A DNA stretch of 31,418 nucleotides from SVTX01 sp045658225 (GCA_045658225.1 JAZOUO010000018.1:1-31418); one strand, 5' to 3'; counted from the first letter of the stretch, positions 1-8,350 are shown. Notes: generated by a model from the sequence alone, not told the origin. Translations and numbers: made by a program.

Positions 1-1009
1 GGATCTCGCCGTCGTTAACCGCGGTTACATAACCTGTAACAGTATCTCCTGTATTTAAAGTTTTGAGTGAATCCTCAAGTAATTCTGCAAAGTTTTCAAT
101 TGCTTCGCTCATGGTGTTTTGTACCTCCTGTATTATGTCGCTGGGCGTTGATGCGCCCGCGGCGATTCCAATTTTCTCACAGTTGAGATTTTTATAAGGA
201 CTCAATTCCTCGGCGGTCTCAACCATAACCGTGTTCTCACACGCCGCCCGACAGATGTCGTAAAGCTTTACCGAATTTGAGCTATCGCGGCTTCCGATAA
301 CTATCATGAAATCACTTTCAGATGCAAGTCTTTTCGCCTCGGTCTGTCTTTTCTCAGTAACACTACATATTGTATCATAAATTAAAGGATTTGCATATAC
401 CTTTTTCAAAAGTTTTTTTGTTTTTTCAAATTCATCTAAATTTTGAGTTGTTTGCGCGACAAGGATTGGTTGTTTTGCACAATCCGTTTTGACTCTGCCA
501 TCGGTGATTGCCGCCTCAAGCTCTGCCGTTTTTGAAAAAACAAATTTCTCGCCGTCGAACTTACTGCAAAAGCCCAAAACTTCGGGATGATGAGGGTTTC
601 CAAAAACTAAAAGTTGACTTTCTTCTCCCGAATGCCCGGACACTATTTTATGTATCTTTTTGACGAAAGGACACGTGCAGTCCTCAAATGAAAAATACTT
701 GTTTTTCTCTGATAGCTCAAGCAAAAGCTCCTCGGTCTGCGCGGGTATTCCGTGAGCGCGTACAAACACGCGAACAGGTGAGCCTTCTTTAGCACTCTCG
801 CACAATGTTTCAAGCTCGCTCTCGCAGGTTATCTCAACGCCCATTTTCTTGAGACGGGAATTATAGACGTCGTTGTGTATAAGCTTGCCGAGTGTGAATA
901 TTCTCTCACCCTCAGATTTATTTTTTACACGCTTCTCAACTGCGCCGCAGGCGTTCGAAACTCCAAAGCAAAAGCCTGAATTTTCAGCTACTCTTACGCT
1001 CTTACTCAT
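1..1009 (-). CDS. ispH: IspH (HMB-PP reductase) fused to 30S ribosomal protein S1, 3' end outside window
   Basis: The ATG is at 1009 and the frame stays open to position 1, giving 336 visible codons. Residues 1 to about 298 are 4-hydroxy-3-methylbut-2-enyl diphosphate reductase, the last step of the MEP isoprenoid pathway, which needs a [4Fe-4S] cluster. The expected cluster cysteines are visible in GFCFGV (near residue 14), DCTCPF and ICSVTEKRQ, along with RAHG, TTQ and GSRDSSNS. From about residue 300 the protein continues in frame into an S1 RNA-binding domain (TGDTVTGYV). IspH-S1 fusions are established in Clostridia. The start overlaps the plsC stop by 8 nt, so translation is probably coupled. 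An AGGAGG sits 11 nt before an in-frame ATG at 112, exactly at the domain junction, so S1 could also be made alone. The remaining S1 domains lie off the left edge. Confidence 0.93.
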   Translation of the reverse strand, partial: MSKSVRVAENSGFCFGVSNACGAVEKRVKNKSEGERIFTLGKLIHNDVYNSRLKKMGVEITCESELETLCESAKEGSPVRVFVRAHGIPAQTEELLLELSEKNKYFSFEDCTCPFVKKIHKIVSGHSGEESQLLVFGNPHHPEVLGFCSKFDGEKFVFSKTAELEAAITDGRVKTDCAKQPILVAQTTQNLDEFEKTKKLLKKVYANPLIYDTICSVTEKRQTEAKRLASESDFMIVIGSRDSSNSVKLYDICRAACENTVMVETAEELSPYKNLNCEKIGIAAGASTPSDIIQEVQNTMSEAIENFAELLEDSLKTLNTGDTVTGYVTAVNDGEI

Positions 1010-1616
1010 TTGCTTCTCCAATGGAGCAGACCTTATCGAAAATATATGCAGATATACGGGAATATTCTCCCTTGCCCTCGGGGTCATATCCAAGCTCATC
1101 GAAGCTTATCGGTTGACCTACGTAAATATCTACTCTGCGGAAGGGCGCCCACTTGTTGTTTTTCATTTTGACGTAGCAAGGAAGCACCTGCACCTCTGCA
1201 CGAACGGCGAGCATAGCCGCGCCGTTTTTGACCTCGGTATCTCTCGGGTTTACCTTTTTACGTCTGTGCCCCTGCGGGAACATTCCTATGCACATTCCGT
1301 CCTTTAGCATCTGAATGCACTTCTTTATAGTGGCTACGTCATTTCCCTTTCTGTCAATGGGAAACGCACCGAGCGCACGTATAAGTCCGCGAAGAAGTGG
1401 AATTTTAAACAGCTCCTTTTTAGCCATAAAATGAGGCTGTTGCTGCTTTATGGACGCGCAGATAAACACCGGGTCTGCGTTGCATACGTGATTTGATACC
1501 AGAAGATAGGGCTTATCCTTAGGCTCGTTCTCAATGCCGTGAGCATGCACTCTGAAAAGGACGCGAATCACTCCGCCGAGAACCTTCTGAAAATTCTCGT
1601 AAGTCTTGCTTTTCAA
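1002..1616 (-). CDS. plsC: 1-acyl-sn-glycerol-3-phosphate acyltransferase (PlsC family)
   Basis: This 204-residue protein belongs to the PlsC/LPLAT family, which acylates lysophosphatidic acid to phosphatidic acid at the inner membrane face. The catalytic HX4D motif is H43-V-C-N-A-D48. The phosphate-binding blocks are FPIDR at 85-89 and FPQGHR at 113-118, a Gln variant of the usual PEG. The start is TTG at 1616. Its ribosome site AGGAGG lies 8 nt upstream and is formed by the last codons of cmk, only 4 nt away, so the two are tightly coupled. The neighbours cmk and ispH are classic in Clostridia. The exact acyl acceptor cannot be read from the sequence. Confidence 0.9.
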   Translation of the reverse strand: MKSKTYENFQKVLGGVIRVLFRVHAHGIENEPKDKPYLLVSNHVCNADPVFICASIKQQQPHFMAKKELFKIPLLRGLIRALGAFPIDRKGNDVATIKKCIQMLKDGMCIGMFPQGHRRKKVNPRDTEVKNGAAMLAVRAEVQVLPCYVKMKNNKWAPFRRVDIYVGQPISFDELGYDPEGKGEYSRISAYIFDKVCSIGEANE

Positions 1617-1620
1617 GCTC

Positions 1621-2310
1621 TTATCCTCCTATCTTTTGATTTACAAGATGCATTATATATTCTACCGATTGCTCGAAGGTATAGTCCGAATTGTCAAAGA
1701 TAATCGCATCGGGCGCGGCTATTGCGGGAGCAATATCACGTCCGCTGTCTGCGGCGTCACGCGCTATAAGCTCGCAGAGCACATCCTCGTATTTGACGTC
1801 AACCCCCTTTGCTACAAGCTCCTTGTAGCGTCTTTCGGCTCTCGCTTCGTTGGAAGCAGTGAGGAATACCTTTATATCGGCATCAGGGAGAATGACGGTT
1901 CCGATGTCTCTGCCGTCCATAATAACGCTTTGTCTGCGCGCTATTTCCTTTTGTGTTTCGAGCAAAAATGCTCTTACCGATGGCACAGACGAAACTGCCG
2001 ACGCATACATAGATATATCGGGCTGACGAATTTTGTCGCCCAAGTCCTCGCCGTTGAGATAAACGTGCTGTGCGCCGTCCTCGTAAACAAGCTCAACCGT
2101 AATATCGTCAAGCAGGGGCGTCATTTTATCGGACTTTTTTGCGTCCTCGACAGAGATACCGTGCTCTCTTGCATAGTATCCAACCGTTCGGTAAAGCGCG
2201 CCCGTATCAACGTATACGATACCCGCGCGTCTGGCAACCTCTTTTGAAATTGTGGACTTGCCCGCACCGCCGGGACCGTCTATTGCTATTGATATCATAT
2301 TTTTATCCAT
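1621..2310 (-). CDS. cmk: cytidylate kinase
   Basis: This 229-residue protein phosphorylates CMP and dCMP to the diphosphates. The P-loop GPGGAGKST follows the first strand, YVDTGALYR is the nucleotide-monophosphate site, and MDGRDIGTVILPDA is the conserved Cmk block. The length is normal for the family. Two ATG starts are possible. The one at 2310 has AAGGA directly against it, while the one at 2298 (giving MISIAID) has AAGGA 12 nt upstream; neither spacing is ideal. It is third in the operon from the promoter at 4495-4523, 21 nt after the flavoprotein gene, and its last codons carry the ribosome site of plsC. Confidence 0.95.
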   Translation of the reverse strand: MDKNMISIAIDGPGGAGKSTISKEVARRAGIVYVDTGALYRTVGYYAREHGISVEDAKKSDKMTPLLDDITVELVYEDGAQHVYLNGEDLGDKIRQPDISMYASAVSSVPSVRAFLLETQKEIARRQSVIMDGRDIGTVILPDADIKVFLTASNEARAERRYKELVAKGVDVKYEDVLCELIARDAADSGRDIAPAIAAPDAIIFDNSDYTFEQSVEYIMHLVNQKIGG

Positions 2311-2331
2311 TCCTTACGTTTTATTTTCTGA

Positions 2332-3588
2332 TTACCAAGCCGCCGCGCTCTCGCCTGCGACTACCGCTGTAGAAAATGCTATCTGAAGATTAAATCCGCC
2401 TGTGTATGCGTCAAGGTCAAGCACCTCGCCCGCAAAATAAAGACCTGATACAAGCTTTGACTCCATAGTCTTTGGAGTTATTTCATTCACTGCGACACCG
2501 CCCTTGGTTATTATCGCCTCGTCAATAGGACGGAAGCGAGAAAGCGGTATATCAAACGCTTTTATAGCATTTATAAGGGATTTGCGCTCCTCACGGGTTA
2601 TGGAGTTTACCTTTTTGCGCTCATCTATCCCCGATTTTTCTATAACGGGCTCTATCGCTTTAAGCGGCAAAAGGTCTCCAAGAGCATTTATAAAGTCCTT
2701 GTTCTGATATTTTGAGAAATCCGAAAGAAGTCTTGCGTCAAGTGTCTGTTCGTCAAGCGCGGGCTTCATATCCACAAGCGCCGTGTACTTCCCACGCTCA
2801 ATGTCTGATATATGAGCTGATGCCGAAAGCACAAGCGGACCTGTGATGCCAAAATGAGTAAACATCATCTCGCCAAAGTCCTCAAATACTGTCTTCGCGC
2901 TTTGTGTATTAACAATTTTCAAGCTCACATTCTTGAGCGAAAGTCCTTGCATTCTCGCGCACACATTCGTGTCTGCCACGATGGGAACGAGCGAGGGAGA
3001 CAAGGATGTGATGGTATGTCCTGCGGCTTTGGCAAAGGTATATCCGTCTCCGTCCGAGCCTGTCTGGGGGTAGGATTTACCACCCGTGCAGACTATGACC
3101 GCGTCACATTCGTGTGTGAACTGTCCATCACAAACCCCCGCAATACTACCGTCCTCTATCTTAAGACTTTTTATTTTTCTGTTTATGATATTCACGCCTG
3201 ACTCGCGGCATTTGTTCAGGAACGCACCTACGATGTCCTGCGCCTTGTCGGAGACGGGAAAAACTCTGCGTCCCCTCTCGACCTTTAATTTTACGCCGCA
3301 GTCCTCAAAAAACTCCATAGTATCGGCAGGCTCAAATCTGCTCAGAGCTGCGTACAGAAACCGGGGATTGGTAGGAACGTTCTGCATAAACTCGTTTATG
3401 CCGCACTCATTTGTGACATTGCATCTTCCCTTTCCCGTTATGCGAAGCTTTTTTCCAAGTCGGTCGTTTTTCTCAAACAACACAACATCAGCACCGCTTT
3501 GCGCGGCAAATATAGCCGCCATCATACCAGCAGCTCCGCCGCCTATGACTGCGACTCGCTTTGAGCCGTCATTTCTGAAGACACTCAT
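2332..3588 (-). CDS. BaiN-like / HI0933 family FAD-dependent oxidoreductase
   Basis: About 418 residues of the HI0933/BaiN flavoprotein family, also labelled aminoacetone oxidase family. The N-terminal dinucleotide site is VIGGGAAGMMAA, followed by GKKLRITGKGRCNVTN, the family hallmark. The C-terminus has the FAD-closing blocks GLYFAGEVLDLDAYTGG and FNLQIAFSTA. The frame can open with a GTG at 3594 that overlaps the RpiR stop. However, GGAG sits only 2 nt from that GTG and 8 nt from the ATG at 3588, so I chose 3588. Family members include the bile-acid enzyme BaiN, but most copies are in housekeeping operons next to cmk, as here, and their substrate is unknown. No bile-acid role should be inferred. 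Confidence 0.88.
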   Translation of the reverse strand: MSVFRNDGSKRVAVIGGGAAGMMAAIFAAQSGADVVLFEKNDRLGKKLRITGKGRCNVTNECGINEFMQNVPTNPRFLYAALSRFEPADTMEFFEDCGVKLKVERGRRVFPVSDKAQDIVGAFLNKCRESGVNIINRKIKSLKIEDGSIAGVCDGQFTHECDAVIVCTGGKSYPQTGSDGDGYTFAKAAGHTITSLSPSLVPIVADTNVCARMQGLSLKNVSLKIVNTQSAKTVFEDFGEMMFTHFGITGPLVLSASAHISDIERGKYTALVDMKPALDEQTLDARLLSDFSKYQNKDFINALGDLLPLKAIEPVIEKSGIDERKKVNSITREERKSLINAIKAFDIPLSRFRPIDEAIITKGGVAVNEITPKTMESKLVSGLYFAGEVLDLDAYTGGFNLQIAFSTAVVAGESAAAW

Positions 3589-3590
3589 AT

Positions 3591-4454
3591 TCACTGCTCC
3601 GTTTTATCGTAAACGTTGTATTCATCCCATATCTCTTCAAGACGGCGAAGTCTCTGTGCAAGCTGCTCCCCATTCTGACGGGATACAGCTACGATAAGTG
3701 CGTTTATCACTGACATAGGAGCTACAAGCGAATCCGTAAAGGATGCCATATCGCTCTGCGCGACAAGTGTCTGGGATGCGTTAGTCGCTATGGGAGAATC
3801 AAGACTATCGGTCAGAGATATAACGTATGCGCCTGCGCGGTTTGCAAAGTCAACGCACTTTATAATGCTCTTTGAGTACCTGGGAAAGCTTATAGCTATC
3901 ATAACGTCACCCTCACCGATGCTCATAAGCTGCTCGTAGGTTTCGTTGCCCGAGGTAGTCTGTATGAGTTTAACATTATCAAATATCATACGGAGTCCGT
4001 GGTTAAAAAAATCCGCCAAGAATGACGAGGATCTCATGCCGAGAATGTAGATGTTTTTTGCCGACGAGATGTGATTTACCGCTTCAGCAAACGCCGCACG
4101 GTCTATTCCCTCGCTCGTACGTCTTATTCTCTCTATGTCCATTGAGAGAACCTTGCCGATAACGTCGCCCTCGCCTATAAGACTATTGGTGACCTCAACT
4201 CTCTGAACGGCTGTCAGCTTGTTGCGAATAAGTTCTTGCAAGGCTTTTTGAAACTCGGGATAGCCCTCAAAGCCAAGCTCCATAACAAAGCGCACGACCG
4301 TGGACTCGGATACGTTTACCTCCGCGCCAAGCTTTGCCGCCGTCATAAACGCCGCCTTGTCGTAGTGAGCCTTTATATATGAGGCTATATGCTTTTGACT
4401 CTTTGAAAAGCCTGCCTCTCCCATTTCAATAAGTTTAAGTATATCTCTTTTCAT
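3591..4454 (-). CDS. MurR/RpiR family transcriptional regulator (HTH + SIS)
   Basis: A 287-residue regulator. The N-terminal HTH_6 domain includes AAKLGAEVNVSESTVVRFV, the RpiR recognition helix pattern. The C-terminal SIS sugar-phosphate domain includes NIYILGMRSSSFLADFF and ISFPRYSKS. The frame extends upstream to 4523, but that part lies over the promoter. The ATG at 4454 has GGGAGG 5 nt before it, so it is the start. Family members sense phosphosugars such as MurNAc-6P or amino-sugar phosphates. Being first in an operon of flavoprotein, cmk, plsC and ispH-S1, it may control that operon or itself. The ligand is unknown. Confidence 0.9.
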   Translation of the reverse strand: MKRDILKLIEMGEAGFSKSQKHIASYIKAHYDKAAFMTAAKLGAEVNVSESTVVRFVMELGFEGYPEFQKALQELIRNKLTAVQRVEVTNSLIGEGDVIGKVLSMDIERIRRTSEGIDRAAFAEAVNHISSAKNIYILGMRSSSFLADFFNHGLRMIFDNVKLIQTTSGNETYEQLMSIGEGDVMIAISFPRYSKSIIKCVDFANRAGAYVISLTDSLDSPIATNASQTLVAQSDMASFTDSLVAPMSVINALIVAVSRQNGEQLAQRLRRLEEIWDEYNVYDKTEQ

Positions 4455-4494
4455 AACGTCCTCCCGATAAAAACTTGGGAATACTACTCTTTTT

Positions 4495-4523
4495 ATTATA
4501 CAATTTTTATTTAGACTTGTCAA
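4495..4523 (-). promoter_or_regulatory. consensus sigma-A promoter of the RpiR-cmk-ispH operon
   Basis: On the minus strand TTGACA (4518-4523) is followed by exactly 17 nt and TATAAT (4495-4500), a perfect match to the vegetative consensus. It sits 41 nt before the chosen RpiR start and overlaps the spurious upstream extension of that frame. Confidence 0.85.
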
Positions 4524-4533
4524 TGGAAAAACG

Positions 4534-4565
4534 CAAAAAACAGACGCTCACGCGTCTGTTTTTTT
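4534..4565 (-). terminator. intrinsic terminator overlapping the end of the GNAT gene
   Basis: A 7-bp stem CAGACGC/GCGTCTG (4541-4558) with a 4-nt loop is flanked by A and T runs on both sides, so it can work in both directions. Read on the minus strand, the TGA stop of the acetyltransferase lies in the loop, so the coding region ends inside its own terminator. Confidence 0.85.
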
Positions 4566-5129
4566 ATAGTCTGCCCTTGTGATAGCGCAAATACCAATGT
4601 CCTGATAAATATCCTTGATTTTGGCTCCGCTACGGCGTATTCCCTCAAATGTCATATTACATTTCTCCATGACCTTGCGCGATGGAGTGTTTCCTATCAT
4701 ATAGCGAGCCTCGATACGTTCAAGCTCCATAACGTCAAATCCAAAGGCTATGACAGCTCTCGCCGCCTCCGCCGCTATTCCCTTGCGCTGAAAATTCGGA
4801 TTTAACACGTATCCTATCTCGGCAGAGTCGTTCTGATAATCAATTCTTGCAAAGCCGCATGTGCCAATCATTTTTCCGCTTGCCCTGTCAACTATTGCCC
4901 AGTCTATGCAGTCTCCAGTGCGGTATCTCTGCGACACATATCGAAGGTATGCCTTTGTATAATCAATATCCGTATGCGGATACCACGTAAGATATTTTGG
5001 CACCTCGGGGTTGTGCGCATACTCGTACATATCCTCCGCGTCCTCAAAAAGCATTTTTCGCAGTATTATCTTGTCACATTCTATGGTTGGAAGCTTGGAG
5101 GAAAGCTTTGCAAATCTGTTTTTTTTCAT
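4548..5129 (-). CDS. GNAT family N-acetyltransferase (RimJ/RimL type)
   Basis: About 193 residues. The frame has the GNAT layout of the Acetyltransf_3/RimJ-L group: IILRKMLFEDAEDMYEYA at the N-terminus, W-A-I-V-D...GKMIGTCGF in the middle, the acetyl-CoA loop NFQRKGIAAEA, and the late N-T-P-S-R-K-V-M-E-K-C block with GIRRSGAKIKDIYQDI. It acetylates an unknown amine, either a ribosomal N-terminus or a small molecule. The frame reaches ATG 5162, but that codon lies right behind the -10 box at 5163-5168 and has no ribosome site. The ATG at 5129, preceded by a weak AAGAG, is therefore the more likely start. It is transcribed alone, divergent from murE. Confidence 0.85.
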   Translation of the reverse strand: MKKNRFAKLSSKLPTIECDKIILRKMLFEDAEDMYEYAHNPEVPKYLTWYPHTDIDYTKAYLRYVSQRYRTGDCIDWAIVDRASGKMIGTCGFARIDYQNDSAEIGYVLNPNFQRKGIAAEAARAVIAFGFDVMELERIEARYMIGNTPSRKVMEKCNMTFEGIRRSGAKIKDIYQDIGICAITRADYKKTDA

Positions 5130-5162
5130 TCTATCACTCTTTTCGGTACTGACTTTACTCAT

Positions 5163-5191
5163 ATTATAAACTAAATTTTTTTTAAAATCAA
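5163..5191 (-). promoter_or_regulatory. promoter of the GNAT acetyltransferase gene
   Basis: On the minus strand TTGATT (5186-5191), 17 nt, TATAAT (5163-5168). Its predicted start falls a few bases inside the longest reading frame, which supports the shorter protein. Confidence 0.75.
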
Positions 5192-5209
5192 TATTTTTTA
5201 AAAATTATA

Positions 5210-5238
5210 GAGACAATTCGAGAAAAATGTGATATAAT
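5210..5238 (+). promoter_or_regulatory. promoter of murE
   Basis: GAGACA (5210-5215), 17 nt, TATAAT (5233-5238). The -10 is perfect and the -35 keeps only GACA. It lies 28 nt upstream of the murE ATG, back to back with the GNAT promoter. Confidence 0.65.
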
Positions 5239-5266
5239 GGTCTCATAACGAGCGCAGAGGTTTATA

Positions 5267-6775
5267 ATGAGACTTAAGGAATTACTTTCAAGTATCAAAA
5301 TAAATAAATATTCCTCAGACACATTCCCAAATATTGACGTGCTTTGTCTTTGTCACGATTCAAGGCGCGCGGTAGTTGGGTCTGTTTTCGTGTGCAAAAG
5401 CGGGGCCGTGTCTGACGGACACGGCTATGCCCCCTCAGCTTATGCAAACGGCGCGCGCGTGTTTATTGCGGAAAGACCTCTTTCCCTCCCCGATGATGCT
5501 CTGGTCTGTATCGTTGATGACACCTCAACTGCTCTCTCTGCTCTGTCTCAGAAATTCTACGACTACCCCGCAAATGAGCTTGCTATAATCGGAATCACCG
5601 GCACAAAGGGAAAAACCACTCTTGCACTCTCGGTATATGACATAGGCTCAAAATACGGTCTTAAAATGGGCTATATAGGCACAAACGGCGTGCTTTATGG
5701 AAATCTTATTGAAAACACCGCTAACACCACCCCCGACGTGCTTGAGCTTCAACGTATTTTGCGTGATATGACAAATTCGGGTATTGAATACGTCATACTT
5801 GAAGTCTCCTCTCAGGCTCTATGGCAGAAGCGTATAGACGGACTTAAATTCCACACCTGCGTGTTTACTAATCTTTATCTCGACCATATCGGCGGTGTTG
5901 AGCATCCGACGTTTGAGCATTACAGAGACTGTAAAAAATCACTTTTTGATAATTACGTGACTCAAAATACTGTTGTAAATATTGATTCTGCGTATGCGGA
6001 ATACATAACCTCGTTAGCAGACCACATGTCAATGCTGACCATATCCGCAAGCGGAAATATGAGCGCAGATATACACGCTGAAAATATAAAACAAGCTCGT
6101 CTGGGTACTTCGCTTGGCGTAAAATTCTCCTGCCACGGACTCGGCTTTGCGGGCGAGGAGATATTCCTGCCCTCTCCCGGAAGGTATAGTGCGGAAAATG
6201 CACTCCAAACTATTGCCGTTTGTCTTTTGCTTGGCATCGACGGAGAGTTCATCACAAACTCGCTCAAAACTCTCATTATAAAAGGCCGATGTGAGACTGT
6301 CACACTTATGTCAAAGCCCGATACACTTTTCGTTATCGACTACGCGCACAATGGCGCAAGTCTGGCGTCGGTGTTGACAGCCCTGCGTGAATATAATCCA
6401 AACCGCTTGATATGTATGTTTGGCAGTGTCGGCGGACGAACGTTTGGCAGACGGGCAGAGCTTGCCGATGCGGCAAAGAAAAACTCTGATATTATAATCG
6501 TCACCTCGGACAATCCCGCAAGCGAAGCTCCCATGAATATCATTGATGAGATATGCTCTCACCTTACGGATTTTGAGGGCCCGGTGTATAAATTTGAGGA
6601 CAGAGCCGAGGCAATTAGATTTGCAGCAGAAATTGCTGAAAACGGAGATTTCGTCTTGCTCGCAGGCAAAGGTCACGAGGACTATCAGCTTATCCGAGGC
6701 AACAAGATTCCCTTTAGCGAAAAGCAAATTCTGCTTGATACCGAGAAAAAAACTTTCTCAAAATTCAACTTATAA
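5267..6775 (+). CDS. murE: UDP-MurNAc-tripeptide ligase MurE
   Basis: A 502-residue Mur ligase that adds the third amino acid to UDP-MurNAc-L-Ala-D-Glu in the cytoplasm. The ATP loop is GITGTKGKTT at 109-118; TTPD (154-157), SSQAL, FTNLYLDHIGG, VIDYAHNGASL and GKGHEDYQ are also present. The likely carbamylated lysine is K223 in CKKSLF. The site that selects the incoming amino acid reads DNPA at 415-418, not the DNPR that binds meso-diaminopimelate, while GKGHE (467-471) remains. DNPA is the kind of motif described for L-Lys-adding enzymes, so the substrate is open. The ribosome site AGAGG is 6 nt before the ATG. The gene stands alone with its own promoter and terminator, outside any cell-division cluster. 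Confidence 0.92.
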   Translation: MRLKELLSSIKINKYSSDTFPNIDVLCLCHDSRRAVVGSVFVCKSGAVSDGHGYAPSAYANGARVFIAERPLSLPDDALVCIVDDTSTALSALSQKFYDYPANELAIIGITGTKGKTTLALSVYDIGSKYGLKMGYIGTNGVLYGNLIENTANTTPDVLELQRILRDMTNSGIEYVILEVSSQALWQKRIDGLKFHTCVFTNLYLDHIGGVEHPTFEHYRDCKKSLFDNYVTQNTVVNIDSAYAEYITSLADHMSMLTISASGNMSADIHAENIKQARLGTSLGVKFSCHGLGFAGEEIFLPSPGRYSAENALQTIAVCLLLGIDGEFITNSLKTLIIKGRCETVTLMSKPDTLFVIDYAHNGASLASVLTALREYNPNRLICMFGSVGGRTFGRRAELADAAKKNSDIIIVTSDNPASEAPMNIIDEICSHLTDFEGPVYKFEDRAEAIRFAAEIAENGDFVLLAGKGHEDYQLIRGNKIPFSEKQILLDTEKKTFSKFNL

Positions 6776-6825
6776 TCCTAAAATTCCGTGATGCATATAA
6801 TATCAGACCAATATTAAATCAACAA

Positions 6826-6860
6826 AAACGGCATAACGCAAGGTTATGCCGTTTATTTTT
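6826..6860. terminator. bidirectional terminator between murE and pyk
   Basis: A perfect 12-bp stem (6826-6837 with 6843-6854) with a 5-nt loop, A-rich on the left and T-rich on the right. It lies between convergent genes, and the pyk stop begins at its edge. Confidence 0.88.
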
Positions 6861-8272
6861 TATATCTCGTCAATTTTGATCAAGTTGGTATTTCCCGAAT
6901 GTCCTGTTGTGTCACCGCCCGTAATGACTATTTGGTCTTTGGGCTTCAGTCCAAGCTCTTTTATAGCAATTTTCTTGGCAGTATAGAACAATACGTCAGT
7001 CGATGTGAATTTCTCACACATTGCGGGAATTACTCCCCACGACAGAGCAAGCTTTCTCCAAGTTTTTTCGTTTGTCGTCAAGCCAATGATAGCTACAGGT
7101 GCGCGGAAACGGGATACCATTCTCGCGGTCATTCCCGAAAGTGAGCAAGCAACTATCGCTTTCGCGTCAATATCTATTGCCATACCGCAGGTGGAGTGCG
7201 AGACCGCGTCGGTCATATTTCGTATCTGAAAGTCTGCCTCATGAAATCTCTTTTTATAGCTTATATTTGCTTCCGTGGTTTCTGCAATTTTTGCCATAGT
7301 TTCAACAGCCGCAATAGGATACTTGCCCGCCGCAGTCTCTCCTGAGAGCATAATTGCACTAGTGCCGTCATATACGGCGTTGGCAATATCTGATATCTCG
7401 GCTCTTGTGGGACGGGAATTGTTTATCATTGATTCAAGCATTTCGGTTGCGGTGATAACGCGCTTACCAAGCATACGGCATTTAGTTATAAGCTTTTTCT
7501 GTATTGCAGGAAGATGCTCGAAAGGAATTTCAACTCCCATATCTCCGCGCGCTATCATAATACCGTCGCAGTACTGGGAAATCTCCTCAATATTATCTAC
7601 ACCAGACTGATTCTCTATCTTTGCAATAAGCTCAATATCCTCCGCGCCTATTTCGGACATATAATTGCGAACGTCGATAAGATCCTGCTTGCAGGAAACA
7701 AATGAGCAGGCGATATATTCAACAGAATTCTCCACTCCCCACTTGATATCCTTTTTGTCCTGCTCCGAAAGATAGGGCTGCTTCATTACCTTGCCAGGAA
7801 AGCTCATGCTCTTGCGGTCGGAAAGCACACCGCCGCAGGTGACTGTGCACTCAATATCCGTATCCTCAATTTTATCAACTACAAAGCTCAAAAGGCCATT
7901 ATTGAGAAGTATATGATCACCAACATCAAGCTCCTCGGGAAGTCTTGAGTAGCTGACTGAAACTCTCTCATTATTACCAACAATATCCTTGGTAGTAAAG
8001 GTAAATTTATCGCCATCTGCGAGCAACACACTTGAGTTTTCAAAGGTCTTGATTCGATATTCCGGTCCTTTTGTATCAAGCATAACCGCAATAGGAAGCT
8101 GAAGCTCTTCTCTTACCTCCTTTACAACGTCAAGACGCTTTTTATGGTCGTCGTGAGTGCCGTGGGAAAAGTTGAATCTCGCCACGTTCATTCCCGCCTT
8201 ACAAAGCCCTGTTATTATTTCCTTGGTCTCACTTGCGGGACCAAGCGTACACACGATTTTTGTTTTACGCAT
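6860..8272 (-). CDS. pyk: pyruvate kinase
   Basis: A 470-residue glycolytic enzyme that converts phosphoenolpyruvate and ADP to pyruvate and ATP. Visible blocks are KIVCTLGPAS, ARFNFSHG (31-38), DTKGPEYRI, IAKIENQSG with the catalytic Lys, MIARGDMGVEIPFEHLP with the metal ligands, and TATEMLESMINNSRPTRAE. The regulatory C-domain is present. The extra PEP-utiliser domain found in some Firmicutes is absent. The ribosome site AAAGGA is 6 nt before the ATG. The response regulator gene lies 78 nt upstream on the same strand. I found no strong promoter in that gap, so pyk may be read as the last gene of a dus-regulator-pyk unit. Confidence 0.96.
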   Translation of the reverse strand: MRKTKIVCTLGPASETKEIITGLCKAGMNVARFNFSHGTHDDHKKRLDVVKEVREELQLPIAVMLDTKGPEYRIKTFENSSVLLADGDKFTFTTKDIVGNNERVSVSYSRLPEELDVGDHILLNNGLLSFVVDKIEDTDIECTVTCGGVLSDRKSMSFPGKVMKQPYLSEQDKKDIKWGVENSVEYIACSFVSCKQDLIDVRNYMSEIGAEDIELIAKIENQSGVDNIEEISQYCDGIMIARGDMGVEIPFEHLPAIQKKLITKCRMLGKRVITATEMLESMINNSRPTRAEISDIANAVYDGTSAIMLSGETAAGKYPIAAVETMAKIAETTEANISYKKRFHEADFQIRNMTDAVSHSTCGMAIDIDAKAIVACSLSGMTARMVSRFRAPVAIIGLTTNEKTWRKLALSWGVIPAMCEKFTSTDVLFYTAKKIAIKELGLKPKDQIVITGGDTTGHSGNTNLIKIDEI

Positions 8273-8350
8273 AATCTATCCTTTCTGAATATATAAGCAT
8301 ATGAATTATTGACTGTTAAAGTCTTACTTTTGCTTGATTTAATAGAATTT

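Noticed and set aside
2332..3588. Bile-acid dehydroxylation role for the BaiN-like protein
   Set aside because: No bai genes are nearby. The family is widespread in operons with cmk, so the name alone does not give the function.
4455..4523. N-terminal extension of the RpiR protein
   Set aside because: The stretch contains a perfect promoter, and the strong ribosome site belongs to the ATG at 4454.
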